Positions 1-8,942 are shown, counted from the stretch's first letter. The stretch is DNA of 64,000 bases from Clostridium pascui (GCF_016908015.1 NZ_JAFBDB010000003.1:124001-188000), one strand, 5' to 3'. Numbers and translations: made by a program. The notes: a model not told the origin generated them from the letters alone.

Positions 1-287
1 AAATATTTTTTGATATCAATTGTTACATCTAGCTCTTCTACTAATTCTAAAAATCTATTTTCAATTACCCTAAATACATCCTCAAATGGAATGCTTTGTT
101 CAACATGAGCATGACATAAATAAAGTAAATCTGTAATTTTATGATCTTCTTTATATCTTTTGCCTGGTGCTGATGGAACTATATACCTTCTTTTTTCATT
201 GGCTAGTGCTATAGATTTTACCTTTTTAAATTGATTACTATCTGCAAGAGAACTTCCCCCAAATTTAGCAACTATTATATCATTCAT
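1..287 (-). CDS. Aspartate kinase, N-terminal part (runs off the window)
   Basis: Partial gene; only about the first 95 codons are inside the window. The minus strand opens with ATG at 285-287 and reads M-N-D-I-I-V followed by AKFGGSSLAD, the N-terminal nucleotide/aspartate-binding motif of aspartokinases. These enzymes phosphorylate aspartate, the entry step to lysine, methionine and threonine. It lies 24 bases downstream of thrB in the same direction, so it is the third gene of a thrC-thrB-aspartokinase operon, which suggests a threonine-linked isozyme. The other ATG in the same spot (281-283) runs into a stop at once, so the start is clear. The C-terminal ACT regulatory domains, if present, are outside the window. 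Confidence 0.9.
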   Translation of the reverse strand, partial: MNDIIVAKFGGSSLADSNQFKKVKSIALANEKRRYIVPSAPGKRYKEDHKITDLLYLCHAHVEQSIPFEDVFRVIENRFLELVEELDVTIDIKKY

Positions 288-311
288 TGTTATTACCCCA
301 CTTTTCAAAAT

Positions 312-1199
312 TTAATATGCCCTTACTACAGCCCCTCTTAGATCTAAATTAAGTTCTTTTACTATCCATTCCAAGTTTAAACTCTTTAATGATTGCTTTA
401 TACTATTAGTAAATATCATATCTTTTTCTTCTAACAATGCCATTATCGTAGGACCTGCACCACTTAAAAATACCCCTAGTGCTCCTAGTTCTTTACTTGT
501 GTTTACAACTTCATCATAAGACTCAATTAGTTTACCTCTATAAGGCTGATGAAGCTTGTCCTGACACGCTACTTTTAACATATCAAAATTCCCGTTTGTA
601 AGTGATGTTATCATAAGTGATACTCTTCCTACATTAAATATGGCATCTTTATAGGCTACTTCCTTTGGAAGAACAGCTCTGCTCTTTTCTGTAGATAATC
701 TAAAATTAGGAATTAATGCACAAAACTTAATTCCTTCTTTTATGTTTATTTTATCGTAGTACACATTATCATTTTCATAAATTGCTGTGGTCATACCCCC
801 TAGAAGTGCAGGCACTATGTTATCAGGGTGCCCTTCTATTTCTGTAGCTAATCTTAATATATCATCTGTATCTAGTTTATTTCCTGCAATAACATTAGCT
901 CCAAGTACCCCTGCAACTATACAAGATGCGCTGCTTCCAAGTCCCCTTGAAGTAGGTATATCTGACTTTATTATTATTTTTATTCCCTTTTCTTTATAGC
1001 CTATTTTTTCAAAGCATCTTTTCATTGAAGTATATACTAAATTTTTTTCATTTCTATACTGTTCTTCACAACCTTCTATAATTAATCCTTTTTCTATTTC
1101 TTCTATATAAAATTTGTTATATAAATTCAGCCCTACACCTAAAGTATCAAATCCAGGCCCAAAATTAGCACTTGTAGCTGGTACTACTACTTCTACCAT
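312..1199 (-). CDS. thrB: Homoserine kinase
   Basis: GHMP-family kinase of 295 residues, the usual length for ThrB. It phosphorylates homoserine to O-phosphohomoserine in the cytoplasm, supplying threonine synthase. The N-terminus shows [16 protein letters not shown], the ATP-binding loop region appears as [11 protein letters not shown] (about residues 83-93), and [14 protein letters not shown] near residues 242-255 is the C-terminal GHMP motif. It sits 8 bases after thrC and 24 bases before an aspartokinase gene, so the three are almost certainly co-transcribed. No truncation or odd residue was seen. Confidence 0.96.
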   Translation of the reverse strand: MVEVVVPATSANFGPGFDTLGVGLNLYNKFYIEEIEKGLIIEGCEEQYRNEKNLVYTSMKRCFEKIGYKEKGIKIIIKSDIPTSRGLGSSASCIVAGVLGANVIAGNKLDTDDILRLATEIEGHPDNIVPALLGGMTTAIYENDNVYYDKINIKEGIKFCALIPNFRLSTEKSRAVLPKEVAYKDAIFNVGRVSLMITSLTNGNFDMLKVACQDKLHQPYRGKLIESYDEVVNTSKELGALGVFLSGAGPTIMALLEEKDMIFTNSIKQSLKSLNLEWIVKELNLDLRGAVVRAY

Positions 1200-1207
1200 A
1201 ATATCAC

Positions 1208-2692
1208 CTATACCTTAAGAAATTTTTTTATTTCTTCTTTTATTTCTTTCTTTTTACAAACATTATTATGAAGGATATCTTTGCTTTCTATATTGTTTAT
1301 AGCATCTGGAATCTCTACTCCTGCAAAAGCAGAAAGTTTATGCACTAAATCGAAATCACTTAGCTCATCATTATCTATTTTTAACGCCTTACATACATCT
1401 CTAGGAAATTTGAACGGACTAGCTGTAGACACAACGATAGTTTTTCTATTATCTCCAGTAGCTTGTTTATAATCCCTATATGCCTTATAAGCTACAGCTG
1501 TATGTGTATCAACCAAATATGATGTATCTTCGAAAATATCCCTTATAGTTTTATAAGTTTCTTCATCACTAGCAAAATTGGAGTAAAAACTATCCAATTC
1601 ATTTTTCATGCTTTTATCTATAATATATTGACCTTTATCATTTAGTTCTCTCATAAACCCATCTACTTTGTTCTCATTTTCATTACTAATATGATATAAA
1701 AGTCTTTCTAAATTACTAGAAACCAATATATCCATAGAAGGAGAAATCGTTACTTTAAACTCTCTATTTTTGTTATATATTCCTTCATTAAAGAAATCAC
1801 AAAGTACATTGTTTTCATTAGACGCACATATTAACTTATTTATAGGAAGTCCCATCTTCTTGGCATAATATGCAGCCAATATATTACCAAAGTTTCCTGT
1901 AGGCACAGCCACATTTATGCTTTCACCTTCTTTGATCTCTCTATTCTTTAACATGCATAGGTATGAATATATGTAATATACTATTTGTGGTACAAGTCTT
2001 CCTATGTTTATAGAATTTGCTGATGAAAGCATGCATCCCTTGTCTTCCAATAATTTATTAAAATCCTTATCATTGAAAATTTCTTTAACAGCCTTTTGAG
2101 CATCATCAAAATTCCCATCAATTCCGACTACATAAGTATTTGTTCCCTCTTGAGTAATCATTTGCCTCTTCTGAATAGGACTTACTCCCTTTTCTGGGAA
2201 AAACACTATTACCTTTGTGCCTTCTACATCAGCAAATCCTTCTAATGCAGCCTTTCCAGTATCCCCTGAAGTAGCTGTAAGTATTACTATTTCATCTTTT
2301 ATATTTAACTTTCTAGAAGAAGCCTTCAATAAATGTGGCAATATAGATAAGGCCATATCTTTAAATGCTAAAGTAGGTCCATGGTATAGTTCTAAGAAAA
2401 AGTCTTCTCCTATTTTAGCCACAGGAGCTATGTATTCATTTGTAAATTTATCATCATAAGCTTTATAAACGCAATCATTTATTTCTTCATCTGTAAAATC
2501 AGTAAAATATTTTTTTAGTATATATACTGATAATTGTTTATAATCATAGGAAATGAGTTCTGAGAAAGGTATATCAATTGTAGGAAATTCTATTGGTATA
2601 TACAACCCTCCATCATCTGCAATTCCTTTTATAATAGCTTCAGAAGAAGTTATTTCTTTTCTGCCCCTTGTACTTGTATATGCTATTTTCAA
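1208..2692 (-). CDS. thrC: Threonine synthase
   Basis: PLP-dependent lyase of 494 residues converting O-phosphohomoserine to threonine. The N-terminal signature [27 protein letters not shown]-type start (about residues 8-34) and the PLP-lysine motif [14 protein letters not shown] (near residues 102-115) are plain, followed by [16 protein letters not shown], the phosphate-binding region. The length matches the long bacterial/fungal class of ThrC. It is the first gene of the thrC-thrB-aspartokinase operon. I saw no T-box or other obvious leader in the bases just upstream, so its regulation is not apparent. Confidence 0.96.
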   Translation of the reverse strand: MKIAYTSTRGRKEITSSEAIIKGIADDGGLYIPIEFPTIDIPFSELISYDYKQLSVYILKKYFTDFTDEEINDCVYKAYDDKFTNEYIAPVAKIGEDFFLELYHGPTLAFKDMALSILPHLLKASSRKLNIKDEIVILTATSGDTGKAALEGFADVEGTKVIVFFPEKGVSPIQKRQMITQEGTNTYVVGIDGNFDDAQKAVKEIFNDKDFNKLLEDKGCMLSSANSINIGRLVPQIVYYIYSYLCMLKNREIKEGESINVAVPTGNFGNILAAYYAKKMGLPINKLICASNENNVLCDFFNEGIYNKNREFKVTISPSMDILVSSNLERLLYHISNENENKVDGFMRELNDKGQYIIDKSMKNELDSFYSNFASDEETYKTIRDIFEDTSYLVDTHTAVAYKAYRDYKQATGDNRKTIVVSTASPFKFPRDVCKALKIDNDELSDFDLVHKLSAFAGVEIPDAINNIESKDILHNNVCKKKEIKEEIKKFLKV

Positions 2693-2809
2693 GAATATCC
2701 CCCCATTAATTGTGTAATTTTTTCTTTTATATTATGCTACAATGTTTTCGTGTAAAAGTCAAGTGTATTTTTATAACGAACAATCTTTTTTTATAATTTT
2801 ATTCATATA

Positions 2810-2837
2810 AAAACACCTCAATAAATTGAGATGTTTT
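2810..2837 (-). terminator. Imperfect hairpin, likely terminator downstream of hcp
   Basis: On the minus strand AAAACA-TCTCAA and TTGAGG-TGTTTT arms form an imperfect stem around a short loop, followed by TTTTTATATG. It lies between the hcp stop and thrC, so it would end hcp transcripts. It is the second hairpin after hcp. Confidence 0.5.
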
Positions 2838-2846
2838 AAAAGGGAG

Positions 2847-2873
2847 AAGGCGACCTTAGGGTAAGGTCGCCTT
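2847..2873 (-). terminator. GC-rich hairpin downstream of hcp
   Basis: A perfect 12-bp stem, AAGGCGACCTTA / TAAGGTCGCCTT, around a three-base loop. On the minus strand it is followed by CTCCCTTTTAAAAC, a mediocre U-tract. The second hairpin at 2810-2837 lies just beyond it. The pair probably terminates hcp; the GC content is high for this genome. Confidence 0.6.
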
Positions 2874-2971
2874 TTATGGGTTTAATGGATGTTTATGGGA
2901 TTATTATATTATTGAGCTGTGCTAAATTATAGAAATTATGAATTTCAACAAATTATGCATTGCTCTCTGGT

Positions 2972-4336
2972 TTAGCCTAACATTTTCTGCATATCTGCTT
3001 TAGCATCTCCGCTGATTAACTGTAAGTTAAATACATCCTGTAATACCTTTAATACTCCTGGGCTTATGAACTTTGGAGCTGAAGGTCCTACATACATATT
3101 TTTAACTCCTAAGCTGAACAATCCTAATAGTATTGCAACAGCTTTTTGCTCGAACCATGATAATACTATTGTTAATGGTAATTCATTTATATCACATTCA
3201 AAAGCTTCTGCGAGTGCAATAGCAATTTTTGCAGCTGATCCTGAGTTATTACATTGTCCTAAATCTATATATCTTGGAATATCAGTTCCTGGAACTGTTC
3301 CAAAGTCTATATCGTTAAATCTGAACTTACCACAAGAAGTTGTAAGAATTACACAATCCTTTGGTAATGTATTTGCCATTTCTCTATAATAATCTCTTCC
3401 TTTAGTTGGAGCATCGCATCCAGCTATTACAAAGAATCTCTTTATCTTGCCAGCTTTAACTGCATCTATTATTTCTGGAGCTATATCTAAAACTGTGCTG
3501 TGATGGAATCCAGTTGTAAGTACCTTGTCAGATTGAATGTTTGCTTTTGGTAGTGATAATGCTTTTTCAATTATTGGAGTAAAGTCATTATTTACTATCT
3601 TTTGAACCTTTTCAAGTCCTGCTGTTCCATAAGTCCACATTCTATCAGAATAGCTTCCAGTAGTTATTGGCATCAAGCAATTTGTAGTACCAAGAATTGC
3701 TCCTGGGAACTCTTCAAATAATTTTCTCTGGTCAAACCAAGCTTTACCTACGTTACCCTTTAAGTGAGCATATTTCTTTAATTCTGGATATCCATGAGCT
3801 GGTAACATTTCTGAGTGAGTATATATATTTATTCCTTTTCCTTCTGTCTGCTTTAATAATTCTTCTAAAGCATAAAGGTTATGTCCTGTAACTAATATAG
3901 CATGTCCTTCAACTTTATCTTGTGAAACTACAACAGGTGTTGGAGTCCCAAGTTTTGAAGTGTGTGCTCTATCTAATAAATCCATTACTTTAACAGTCGC
4001 AGTACCAACTTTTAGAACCATGTTTATGTGCTCTTGTAAGTTGAAGTTTGAATTTGTAAGTGTAGTGTATAATGCTTCATGCGCTATAGCATCAACTTCT
4101 GGATCAATATATCCTAATTCTCTCGCATGAGTTGCATAAGCTGCTACCCCTTTAAGTCCAAGTATCATTATGTCCTGTAAACTTGATATGTCAGGGTTCT
4201 TTCCACACACACCAAACTTAGTACATCCTGTTTGTGGTGTTTGTTCACATTGATAGCAGAACATTGGATGTGGTTCCTGCACCACTGCCTTATTTAAAGA
4301 TTCATTTTCTTCTTTGTTCTTAAAAAATCCAAACAT
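2972..4336 (-). CDS. hcp: Hybrid cluster protein (hydroxylamine reductase), short class
   Basis: Hybrid cluster protein of 454 residues, a cytoplasmic redox enzyme linked to hydroxylamine/NO detoxification. The [4Fe-4S] ligands are C27, C30, C38 and C44 (CX2CX7CX5C). All expected hybrid-cluster ligands are visible: His in VTGHNLY, Glu in THSEMLP, Cys in TTNCLMP, AGCDAP, TSCGKF and GQCNNS, and Glu/Lys in WFEQKA. Right after the Cys motif the sequence jumps to the LQDIMILGLKGVAAYATHA helix, so the roughly 85-residue first helical stretch present in class I proteins such as the Desulfovibrio one is missing. This is the class III architecture. A strong AGGAGA site supports ATG 4336, which gives a 24-residue charged N-terminal extension before the usual MFCYQC start. 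Confidence 0.93.
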   Translation of the reverse strand: MFGFFKNKEENESLNKAVVQEPHPMFCYQCEQTPQTGCTKFGVCGKNPDISSLQDIMILGLKGVAAYATHARELGYIDPEVDAIAHEALYTTLTNSNFNLQEHINMVLKVGTATVKVMDLLDRAHTSKLGTPTPVVVSQDKVEGHAILVTGHNLYALEELLKQTEGKGINIYTHSEMLPAHGYPELKKYAHLKGNVGKAWFDQRKLFEEFPGAILGTTNCLMPITTGSYSDRMWTYGTAGLEKVQKIVNNDFTPIIEKALSLPKANIQSDKVLTTGFHHSTVLDIAPEIIDAVKAGKIKRFFVIAGCDAPTKGRDYYREMANTLPKDCVILTTSCGKFRFNDIDFGTVPGTDIPRYIDLGQCNNSGSAAKIAIALAEAFECDINELPLTIVLSWFEQKAVAILLGLFSLGVKNMYVGPSAPKFISPGVLKVLQDVFNLQLISGDAKADMQKMLG

Positions 4337-4426
4337 ATTATATCTCTCCTTCTGATTTAACTATTTATTTTAATTTTTTTAATTTCTTTATTTCCTCGTT
4401 GTCTACAAGATATATAATACACTGGA

Positions 4427-4436
4427 TTGTATACAA
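4427..4436. promoter_or_regulatory. TTGTATACAA palindrome upstream of hcp
   Basis: A perfect 10-bp palindrome about 90 bases upstream of the hcp start, next to an AT-rich TATTATATAT stretch that could be a -10 region. Position and symmetry suggest a regulator site, for example for a CRP/FNR-family regulator of hcp, but I could not match it to a known consensus. Confidence 0.25.
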
Positions 4437-4540
4437 AATCGGTAACGTATGAAACTAAAATTAAAATTTTATACTTTTTTAGTATAGTTTTTTATCGAAT
4501 ACATTAGTTCAATTATTAATTAATAATTACTATTTAACGA

Positions 4541-4568
4541 AAGAAAATCGGCTCTTACCGATTTTCTT
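4541..4568 (-). terminator. Terminator downstream of the DUF2935 gene
   Basis: Perfect 11-bp stem AAGAAAATCGG / CCGATTTTCTT with a six-base loop, starting 7 bases past the stop of the DUF2935 gene. On the minus strand it ends in TTTTCTTTCGTT. Confidence 0.7.
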
Positions 4569-4574
4569 CTTACA

Positions 4575-5360
4575 CTATTTTTTATTCTTATTATTATCAG
4601 CATTACACAACATTTTCACTCTATATAAATAGTAGTTTTCCTCGCGTATCATATGATCTGGAATTATTGGTGGTAATGCGCCCATTATGCTACAGCATTG
4701 TCTTAAATCCTTAACTTTATCTAAAAACTCCACAAACTCAGTTAAAGTTTTTTCTACCTGTGTATTTAAGTATGCTATTGCACCGTCATCTAGCTTTGTT
4801 CTTTCATACATCTTATACATTTCAAAAGCCTTCTTAAATAGTCCATCAAACTTCTTCACAAATTTTCTTGCCCTTTTGGTAAATTCCACTTCTACTGCAT
4901 CTAAATCACAAGCTACAGCACTTGCATGTCCAGATGCATCTGCAAGCCATATCTTATGAAGGCGCAAATTTTCTAAAGTCTTATCAAAGCTTGTATTATC
5001 TTTTATTATATATAAGACTTTATAATACTCCATAGCTTCATTTATCATATGATTTAGAAAGGATGGTGTTAAATTTAGTCCAATATCACATTTTAAAAGC
5101 TTAGTAAGTAGATCTGTCTTAAACCTTATAAATTGTTTAAGTACCTTCATATTATCAGATAATACTTTTTCTAGCCTCTTACCCTTATAATTATCTTGTA
5201 ACTCCTTTGCTTCTTTATTTAACTCATCAAATGACTTCATAAAATACTCTGTACTTTTAATAGCCTCTACTTCTTTAGGCGATAGAGCATTATACTGAAA
5301 AAGTGCGTGGTCTCTCATTATTCCAGTCCAAAATTCTATTTCTTTTTTTACATCAAACAT
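4575..5360 (-). CDS. DUF2935 protein, predicted ferritin-like metal-binding helical protein
   Basis: Protein of 261 residues matching the clostridial DUF2935 family. It is all-helical with two similar halves. Each half carries an E...H pattern as in ferritin-like four-helix bundles: EIEFWTGIMRDHALFQ near residues 7-22, FLNHMINEAMEYY near 101-113, LHKIWLADASGHA near 133-145, and DHMIREENYYLY near the C-terminus. These Glu/His positions suggest a metal site, by inference; no enzymatic role is established. It follows degV across a hairpin that contains its own Shine-Dalgarno sequence and precedes hcp in the same direction, separated from it by a terminator. Confidence 0.8.
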   Translation of the reverse strand: MFDVKKEIEFWTGIMRDHALFQYNALSPKEVEAIKSTEYFMKSFDELNKEAKELQDNYKGKRLEKVLSDNMKVLKQFIRFKTDLLTKLLKCDIGLNLTPSFLNHMINEAMEYYKVLYIIKDNTSFDKTLENLRLHKIWLADASGHASAVACDLDAVEVEFTKRARKFVKKFDGLFKKAFEMYKMYERTKLDDGAIAYLNTQVEKTLTEFVEFLDKVKDLRQCCSIMGALPPIIPDHMIREENYYLYRVKMLCNADNNKNKK

Positions 5361-5365
5361 AAAAA

Positions 5366-5403
5366 TCCTCCATATAATTATCCACTAATCATTATATGAA
5401 GGA
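5366..5403 (-). terminator. Hairpin between degV and DUF2935 that includes the Shine-Dalgarno sequence
   Basis: Two 13-base arms, TCCTTCATATAAT and ATTATATGGAGGA on the minus strand, pair with one mismatch around a 12-base loop. The 3' arm contains the GGAGGA that serves the DUF2935 start and is followed by TTTTTATG. It therefore looks like a degV terminator whose read-through transcripts would have the next ribosome binding site locked in the stem. Confidence 0.6.
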
Positions 5404-5429
5404 CTATTATTCTATATGAATACAATTAG

Positions 5430-6296
5430 CTATCTACTATCACCCATGAAAAATAATGTAACAGTACCTGGTCCTGTATGTGATCCTATTCCAGGCCCAA
5501 TTTGATTTATTATAAAATCTTTTACTTTAAATTCTTCAAGTATCATATTTTTTACTAATTCAGCATCTGAGGCACAATCACTGTGACTTATAAAAATCAC
5601 TTGCTCTTCTGGATTAACAACCTTTTCTCTAAACTTATCAACTAGTGTTTTAAGAGCCTTTTTTCTTCCCTTTACTTTAGCTACAGGTATAAGCCTACCT
5701 TCATCATCTACGTTAATCACAGGCTTTATATTAAGTAAGGTCCCAACTACTGCTTGAGTTCCTGATATACGGCCTCCTCTTTTTAAATGATTTAAGTCGT
5801 CTGCAATAACCCAATGATTTACCTTTAACTTATTTTTTTCTACCCAATTTACTATTTCCTCCTTGGAGCATCCCTTTTTAAGCATATCATAAGCATAATA
5901 AACTATTAGTCCTTCACCCAAGGATGCACTTTTAGTGTCAATTATAGTTATATCCGCATTTTCATATTCCTCTAATATTTCATCTTTAGCTATATTCGCA
6001 CTATTTATACTTCCGCTTAAAGCTGATGAAAAAGCTAAATAAATTACCGACTTATTTTGTTTAACATGCTTTAAAAATTCCTCTTTGTATACCTCTGAAT
6101 TTACTTGGGCAGTAGTTGGCATTTCACCCTCTCTTACAGCATCATAAAACTCTTTATATGTTACAGTTTTACCAAAGTCATCAACGAACTCTATTTCATT
6201 AAGCTTAACATTTATTCCAAGCGCTGGTATATTATTTTTTTCAACAAAATCTCTCGGTAAATCACTACAAGAATCAATCACTATAACTGTATTCAT
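5430..6296 (-). CDS. DegV family fatty-acid-binding protein
   Basis: DegV/FakB-type protein of 288 residues, the normal length. The family binds a long-chain fatty acid in the cleft between two alpha/beta domains and presents it to a FakA-type kinase for incorporation into phospholipid. Family marks are VIVIDSCSDLP at the N-terminus, PTTAQVNSEVY near residue 56, AFSSALSGS near 88 (fatty-acid carboxylate contact), DTKSASLGEG near 120, LKRGGRIS near 175, and the C-terminal GPGIGSHTGPGT. No fakA is next to it; clostridia usually carry several scattered degV genes. The following hairpin likely ends the transcript. Confidence 0.93.
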   Translation of the reverse strand: MNTVIVIDSCSDLPRDFVEKNNIPALGINVKLNEIEFVDDFGKTVTYKEFYDAVREGEMPTTAQVNSEVYKEEFLKHVKQNKSVIYLAFSSALSGSINSANIAKDEILEEYENADITIIDTKSASLGEGLIVYYAYDMLKKGCSKEEIVNWVEKNKLKVNHWVIADDLNHLKRGGRISGTQAVVGTLLNIKPVINVDDEGRLIPVAKVKGRKKALKTLVDKFREKVVNPEEQVIFISHSDCASDAELVKNMILEEFKVKDFIINQIGPGIGSHTGPGTVTLFFMGDSR

Positions 6297-6456
6297 TAGG
6301 ACTCCCCCTTATCTCTCTTCTATAATTATACTATAATTCACTCATGCACCCCATCTATTATAACTTATATTCATACAAAATTATATTATACACCCACTTA
6401 TCTTACTAAATACATATAAATTTACCTACATTGAATAAAATTTTATATAACATATA

Positions 6457-6741
6457 TTATAATTCATCAAGCCTTCTCTCTAGAGATTTAATATATTCCT
6501 TTAGCTCGTCTATTTGATCTTGCATCTGCTTAGTATTATCATTATTGCTGGAATCATATTCATCATTTTCTTCACCTTGTTGATTTAATGATTGTATAAG
6601 CAAAATGTTTTCACTTATAACGCCTAGAATGTTCCCTACAAATTCCTGCTCATCAGAAGTTAAATTTTCAGCAATTATTATACTTATAAAAGCAATCCAT
6701 ATAAGTAATTGATTGGGATTAATACATTTCTTTTCTGCCAT
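6457..6741 (-). CDS. Small acidic protein with hydrophobic N-terminal half and C-terminal coiled coil
   Basis: I do not recognise this 94-residue protein. Residues 1-50 are hydrophobic, with a segment LIWIAFISIIIAENL near 13-27 and a second amphipathic stretch NILGVISENILLIQSL. Residues 55-70 are a low-complexity acidic/Asn linker, and residues 70-94 form a heptad-like coiled coil (QMQDQIDELKEYIKSLERRL). It is monocistronic, downstream of a divergent lipase gene. The layout suggests a small membrane-associated or oligomeric protein. Coding reality is supported by amino-acid composition and a purine-rich stretch before the ATG. Confidence 0.65.
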   Translation of the reverse strand: MAEKKCINPNQLLIWIAFISIIIAENLTSDEQEFVGNILGVISENILLIQSLNQQGEENDEYDSSNNDNTKQMQDQIDELKEYIKSLERRLDEL

Positions 6742-6843
6742 ATATTTTTACCCCTTTTATTATACCTATATTTTATATTATTTAAATTTTATTAAAGAGT
6801 TCTTAGTTATCATTATAAGTTGTAGAGAATTGTTGTTCCCACC

Positions 6844-6873
6844 TTGATTGCAACTTCATAGTATATATATAAT
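6844..6873 (+). promoter_or_regulatory. Vegetative promoter for the patatin-like gene
   Basis: TTGATT at 6844-6849, 18-base spacer, TATAAT at 6868-6873. Transcription would start near 6880, which rules out the upstream in-frame ATG at 6848 and fixes the start at 6896. Confidence 0.65.
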
Positions 6874-6895
6874 GCAAAGCATTTCAGGAGGAATT

Positions 6896-7792
6896 ATGAA
6901 TATAGACCTAGTTTTTGAAGGTGGGGGAGTTAAGGCTATAGGTTATGTTGGGGCACTTCAAGCGTTAGAGGAAAATAATTATACGATAAAGCGATGCGCA
7001 GGTAGTTCTGCTGGAGCTATAATTTCTGCTCTAATTATAGCTGGATACACTTCTGAAGAGTTAAAGGACGTAATTGATAATACAGATTTTAGGTTGTTTA
7101 ATAAAAATACAAAAATAGGAAAGATACCTATTGTCGGGAACTTTATTTCCTTACTAGTGAATAACGGAAAATATGATGGTTCTATAATCGAACAATGGAT
7201 GGATACCTTACTTAGAAAGAAGGGAATAACAAAGTTCAAAGACGTTATTGTAAATGGTAAAAGCACTTTAAAAATAATAGTTGCAGATATAACCAAGAGA
7301 AAAATGATAATAATTCCAGATGACTTGCCTGAATATGGACTCGATCCTTTAGAATTTAGCATTGCTAAAGCTATCCGAATGAGCTGTTCCATTCCATTTT
7401 ATTTTACTCCTGGCAAATTGGAGTATTCTAACTTTACAAGCTATATTGTAGATGGAGGTTTGCTTAGTAACTTTCCAATATGGATTTTCGACTCAGATAA
7501 TACTAATTATCCTACCATAGGAATTAAAATTAAAGACTTAGATAGTTATACTTCTCAAGGCAAGACAGGTATAATATCTTTTTTAAGAGATGTGATTGAT
7601 GCGCCAATAAACGTGGACCCAGAAAACTTTGTAAGAAACAAAGATAGATTAAGAATTTTAATCATTGATTATGGTGCTAAAATAAAAGCTAGCGACTTTA
7701 AAAAAATAAATAAATATATAGCCCCGCTAATTAAAAATGGATATGATCAAACTTTGAGTTTTTTAAAAGTTCGATGTCGCTTGAATAATTGA
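6896..7792 (+). CDS. Patatin-like phospholipase
   Basis: Patatin-family lipid acyl hydrolase of 298 residues, counting from ATG 6896 behind AGGAGG at 6886-6891. Hallmarks are the oxyanion loop [13 protein letters not shown] (about residues 7-19), the nucleophile elbow GSSAG (Ser near residue 41) and the catalytic Asp in [10 protein letters not shown] (near residue 186), so the Ser-Asp dyad is intact. It probably hydrolyses phospholipids at the cytoplasmic face of the membrane; no signal peptide is seen. The last about 20 codons overlap the antisense end of a truncated codA, so the 3' end sits at a rearrangement junction and the final residues (VRCRLNN) may be non-native. Confidence 0.9.
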   Translation: MNIDLVFEGGGVKAIGYVGALQALEENNYTIKRCAGSSAGAIISALIIAGYTSEELKDVIDNTDFRLFNKNTKIGKIPIVGNFISLLVNNGKYDGSIIEQWMDTLLRKKGITKFKDVIVNGKSTLKIIVADITKRKMIIIPDDLPEYGLDPLEFSIAKAIRMSCSIPFYFTPGKLEYSNFTSYIVDGGLLSNFPIWIFDSDNTNYPTIGIKIKDLDSYTSQGKTGIISFLRDVIDAPINVDPENFVRNKDRLRILIIDYGAKIKASDFKKINKYIAPLIKNGYDQTLSFLKVRCRLNN

Positions 7793-8642
7793 TAGTCCCT
7801 AGAAGATGAGTATTAACTAAAGGATTTGCTACAAAGTTTATGCTTGATAATTTTAAAAGCCTAAATAATTTATACGTATATGCATTATTATAGGAATGCA
7901 TCGCTGTGGTATGACTGGCAGTTACCTTAGGCCCAATACTATACTCATAGGCTTTAGCTGCCACAACTTCTAAAAACCTAGATTGTTCATCATCAATTTC
8001 ATCACAATGTACATCTATGAGTTTATTGTATTTTATTGCAAGTTCAAATATTTTCTCTATAGACTGTACTCCATATTCTCTCGTGAACTCAAAGTGAGGA
8101 ATCGCCCCTATAACATCTGCCCCTAGTTTTAGAGATTCTTCTAAAAGTTCAAATCCATTTGGATAAGAAAGTATTCCCTCTTGAGGAAAAGCCACTATTT
8201 GAAGAGTAACATAGTCCTTTAGTTCATCTTTAACTTCAATCAAGGCCTTTAGAGCAGTTAATTTTTCATCTGTAACATCTACATGGGTTCTTATATATTG
8301 AATTCCATTTGCTATTTGCCATTCAATCGCCTTTTTTGCCCTAGCTTTAACATCTTCGGCTGTAAGATATGGCTTTCTCTCTGCCCAGCACTGAATTCCT
8401 TCAAATAAAGTTCCACTTTCATTCCATCTAGGCTCTCCGGCAGTTAATGCTGCATCTAAATGCACATGAGGTTCTATGAATGGTGGCATCACAAGGCCGC
8501 CTTTTGCATCTATTATATTTTCATCTTTTGAATCTATGTTTTTATGAATTTTATTTATAATTCCATCTGTTATTAGTATATCACAATGTCCTTCTCTTCC
8601 TTCTTTCATTTGACACCGCTTGAAGCGAAAAATCCTTATCAT
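7731..8642 (-). pseudogene. codA: Truncated cytosine deaminase (codA remnant)
   Basis: Amidohydrolase-superfamily sequence closely resembling cytosine deaminase, which converts cytosine to uracil and ammonia. Metal ligands are present in EPHVHLD (near residue 57), IDVHCDE (near 210) and [10 protein letters not shown] (near 242). The match breaks after [11 protein letters not shown] at about position 7800, and the frame continues into antisense lipase sequence and stops. The C-terminal third, which in CodA carries the essential Asp of the GHDD-type motif, is missing. The first about ten residues ([10 protein letters not shown]) come from a codB fragment read in another frame. At 303 residues it is far shorter than the roughly 410-430 of CodA. 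It is very unlikely to be active. Confidence 0.85.
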
Positions 8643-8658
8643 AATTTTTATTACTCAT
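8581..8658 (-). pseudogene. codB: N-terminal stub of cytosine permease (codB remnant)
   Basis: An ATG at 8656-8658, behind AAGGAGGG, opens a 25-codon frame that begins M-S-N-K-N-Y and continues [15 protein letters not shown] before a stop. DFSLQAVP-x-x-ERKG is how clostridial CodB cytosine permeases begin, so this is the first about 19 codons of codB joined directly to the early part of codA. The deletion removed nearly all of codB and a few codA codons. The original translation signals now serve only this stub. Confidence 0.7.
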
Positions 8659-8720
8659 AAAAAAACCCTCCTTAATTTTCATATCAGCACCATTAAGGAA
8701 AGAGTGATTATAAAACACAA

Positions 8721-8752
8721 AAGCTTCCTTTCAGGAACCTGAAAGGAAGCTT
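8721..8752 (-). terminator. Leader terminator of the codBA remnant
   Basis: A perfect 15-bp stem, AAGCTTCCTTTCAGG / CCTGAAAGGAAGCTT with a two-base loop, followed on the minus strand by TTGTGTTTTATAAT. It lies between the PyrR-type site and the codB start, as expected for a pyrimidine attenuator. Confidence 0.8.
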
Positions 8753-8841
8753 AATTTTATGCGTTATAAATCACTTAACTTATCAATAATTTAAAAACAT
8801 ATTAAAATATTGATATAACTTTATGTATAATACATTCCGCT

Positions 8842-8875
8842 AACCTTGTCAGTCTCTCTGGACCGAATTAAAGGT
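8842..8875 (-). promoter_or_regulatory. PyrR-binding loop (pyrimidine attenuator)
   Basis: The minus strand reads ACCTTTAATTCGGTC, then CAGAGAGACTG, then ACAAGGT. This closely follows the RNA element bound by PyrR in Bacillus-type pyr leaders (AGUCCAGAGAGGCU core flanked by CCUU/AAGG). Together with the downstream perfect terminator and upstream promoter it forms an attenuator that would stop transcription when UMP is plentiful. It matches the pyrimidine-salvage identity of the decayed codBA genes. Confidence 0.75.
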
Positions 8876-8895
8876 ACTGATATCTACTTTTAACC

Positions 8896-8924
8896 ATTAT
8901 TTCACAGAAAATAAAAATTGTCAA
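8896..8924 (-). promoter_or_regulatory. Promoter of the codBA remnant
   Basis: On the minus strand TTGACA (8919-8924), a 17-base spacer and AATAAT (8896-8901) with an extended TG upstream of the -10. It lies immediately upstream of the PyrR-type loop. Confidence 0.75.
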
Positions 8925-8942
8925 GATAACATGTTTTTATCA

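Noticed and set aside
6848-6895. Upstream start of the patatin-like gene
   Set aside because: The -10 hexamer TATAAT lies at 6868-6873, inside that stretch, and AGGAGG fits only ATG 6896.
7731-8642. Reading the codA frame as a complete short cytosine deaminase
   Set aside because: The conserved match stops abruptly at NTHL, the catalytic Asp region is missing, and the tail is antisense lipase sequence.
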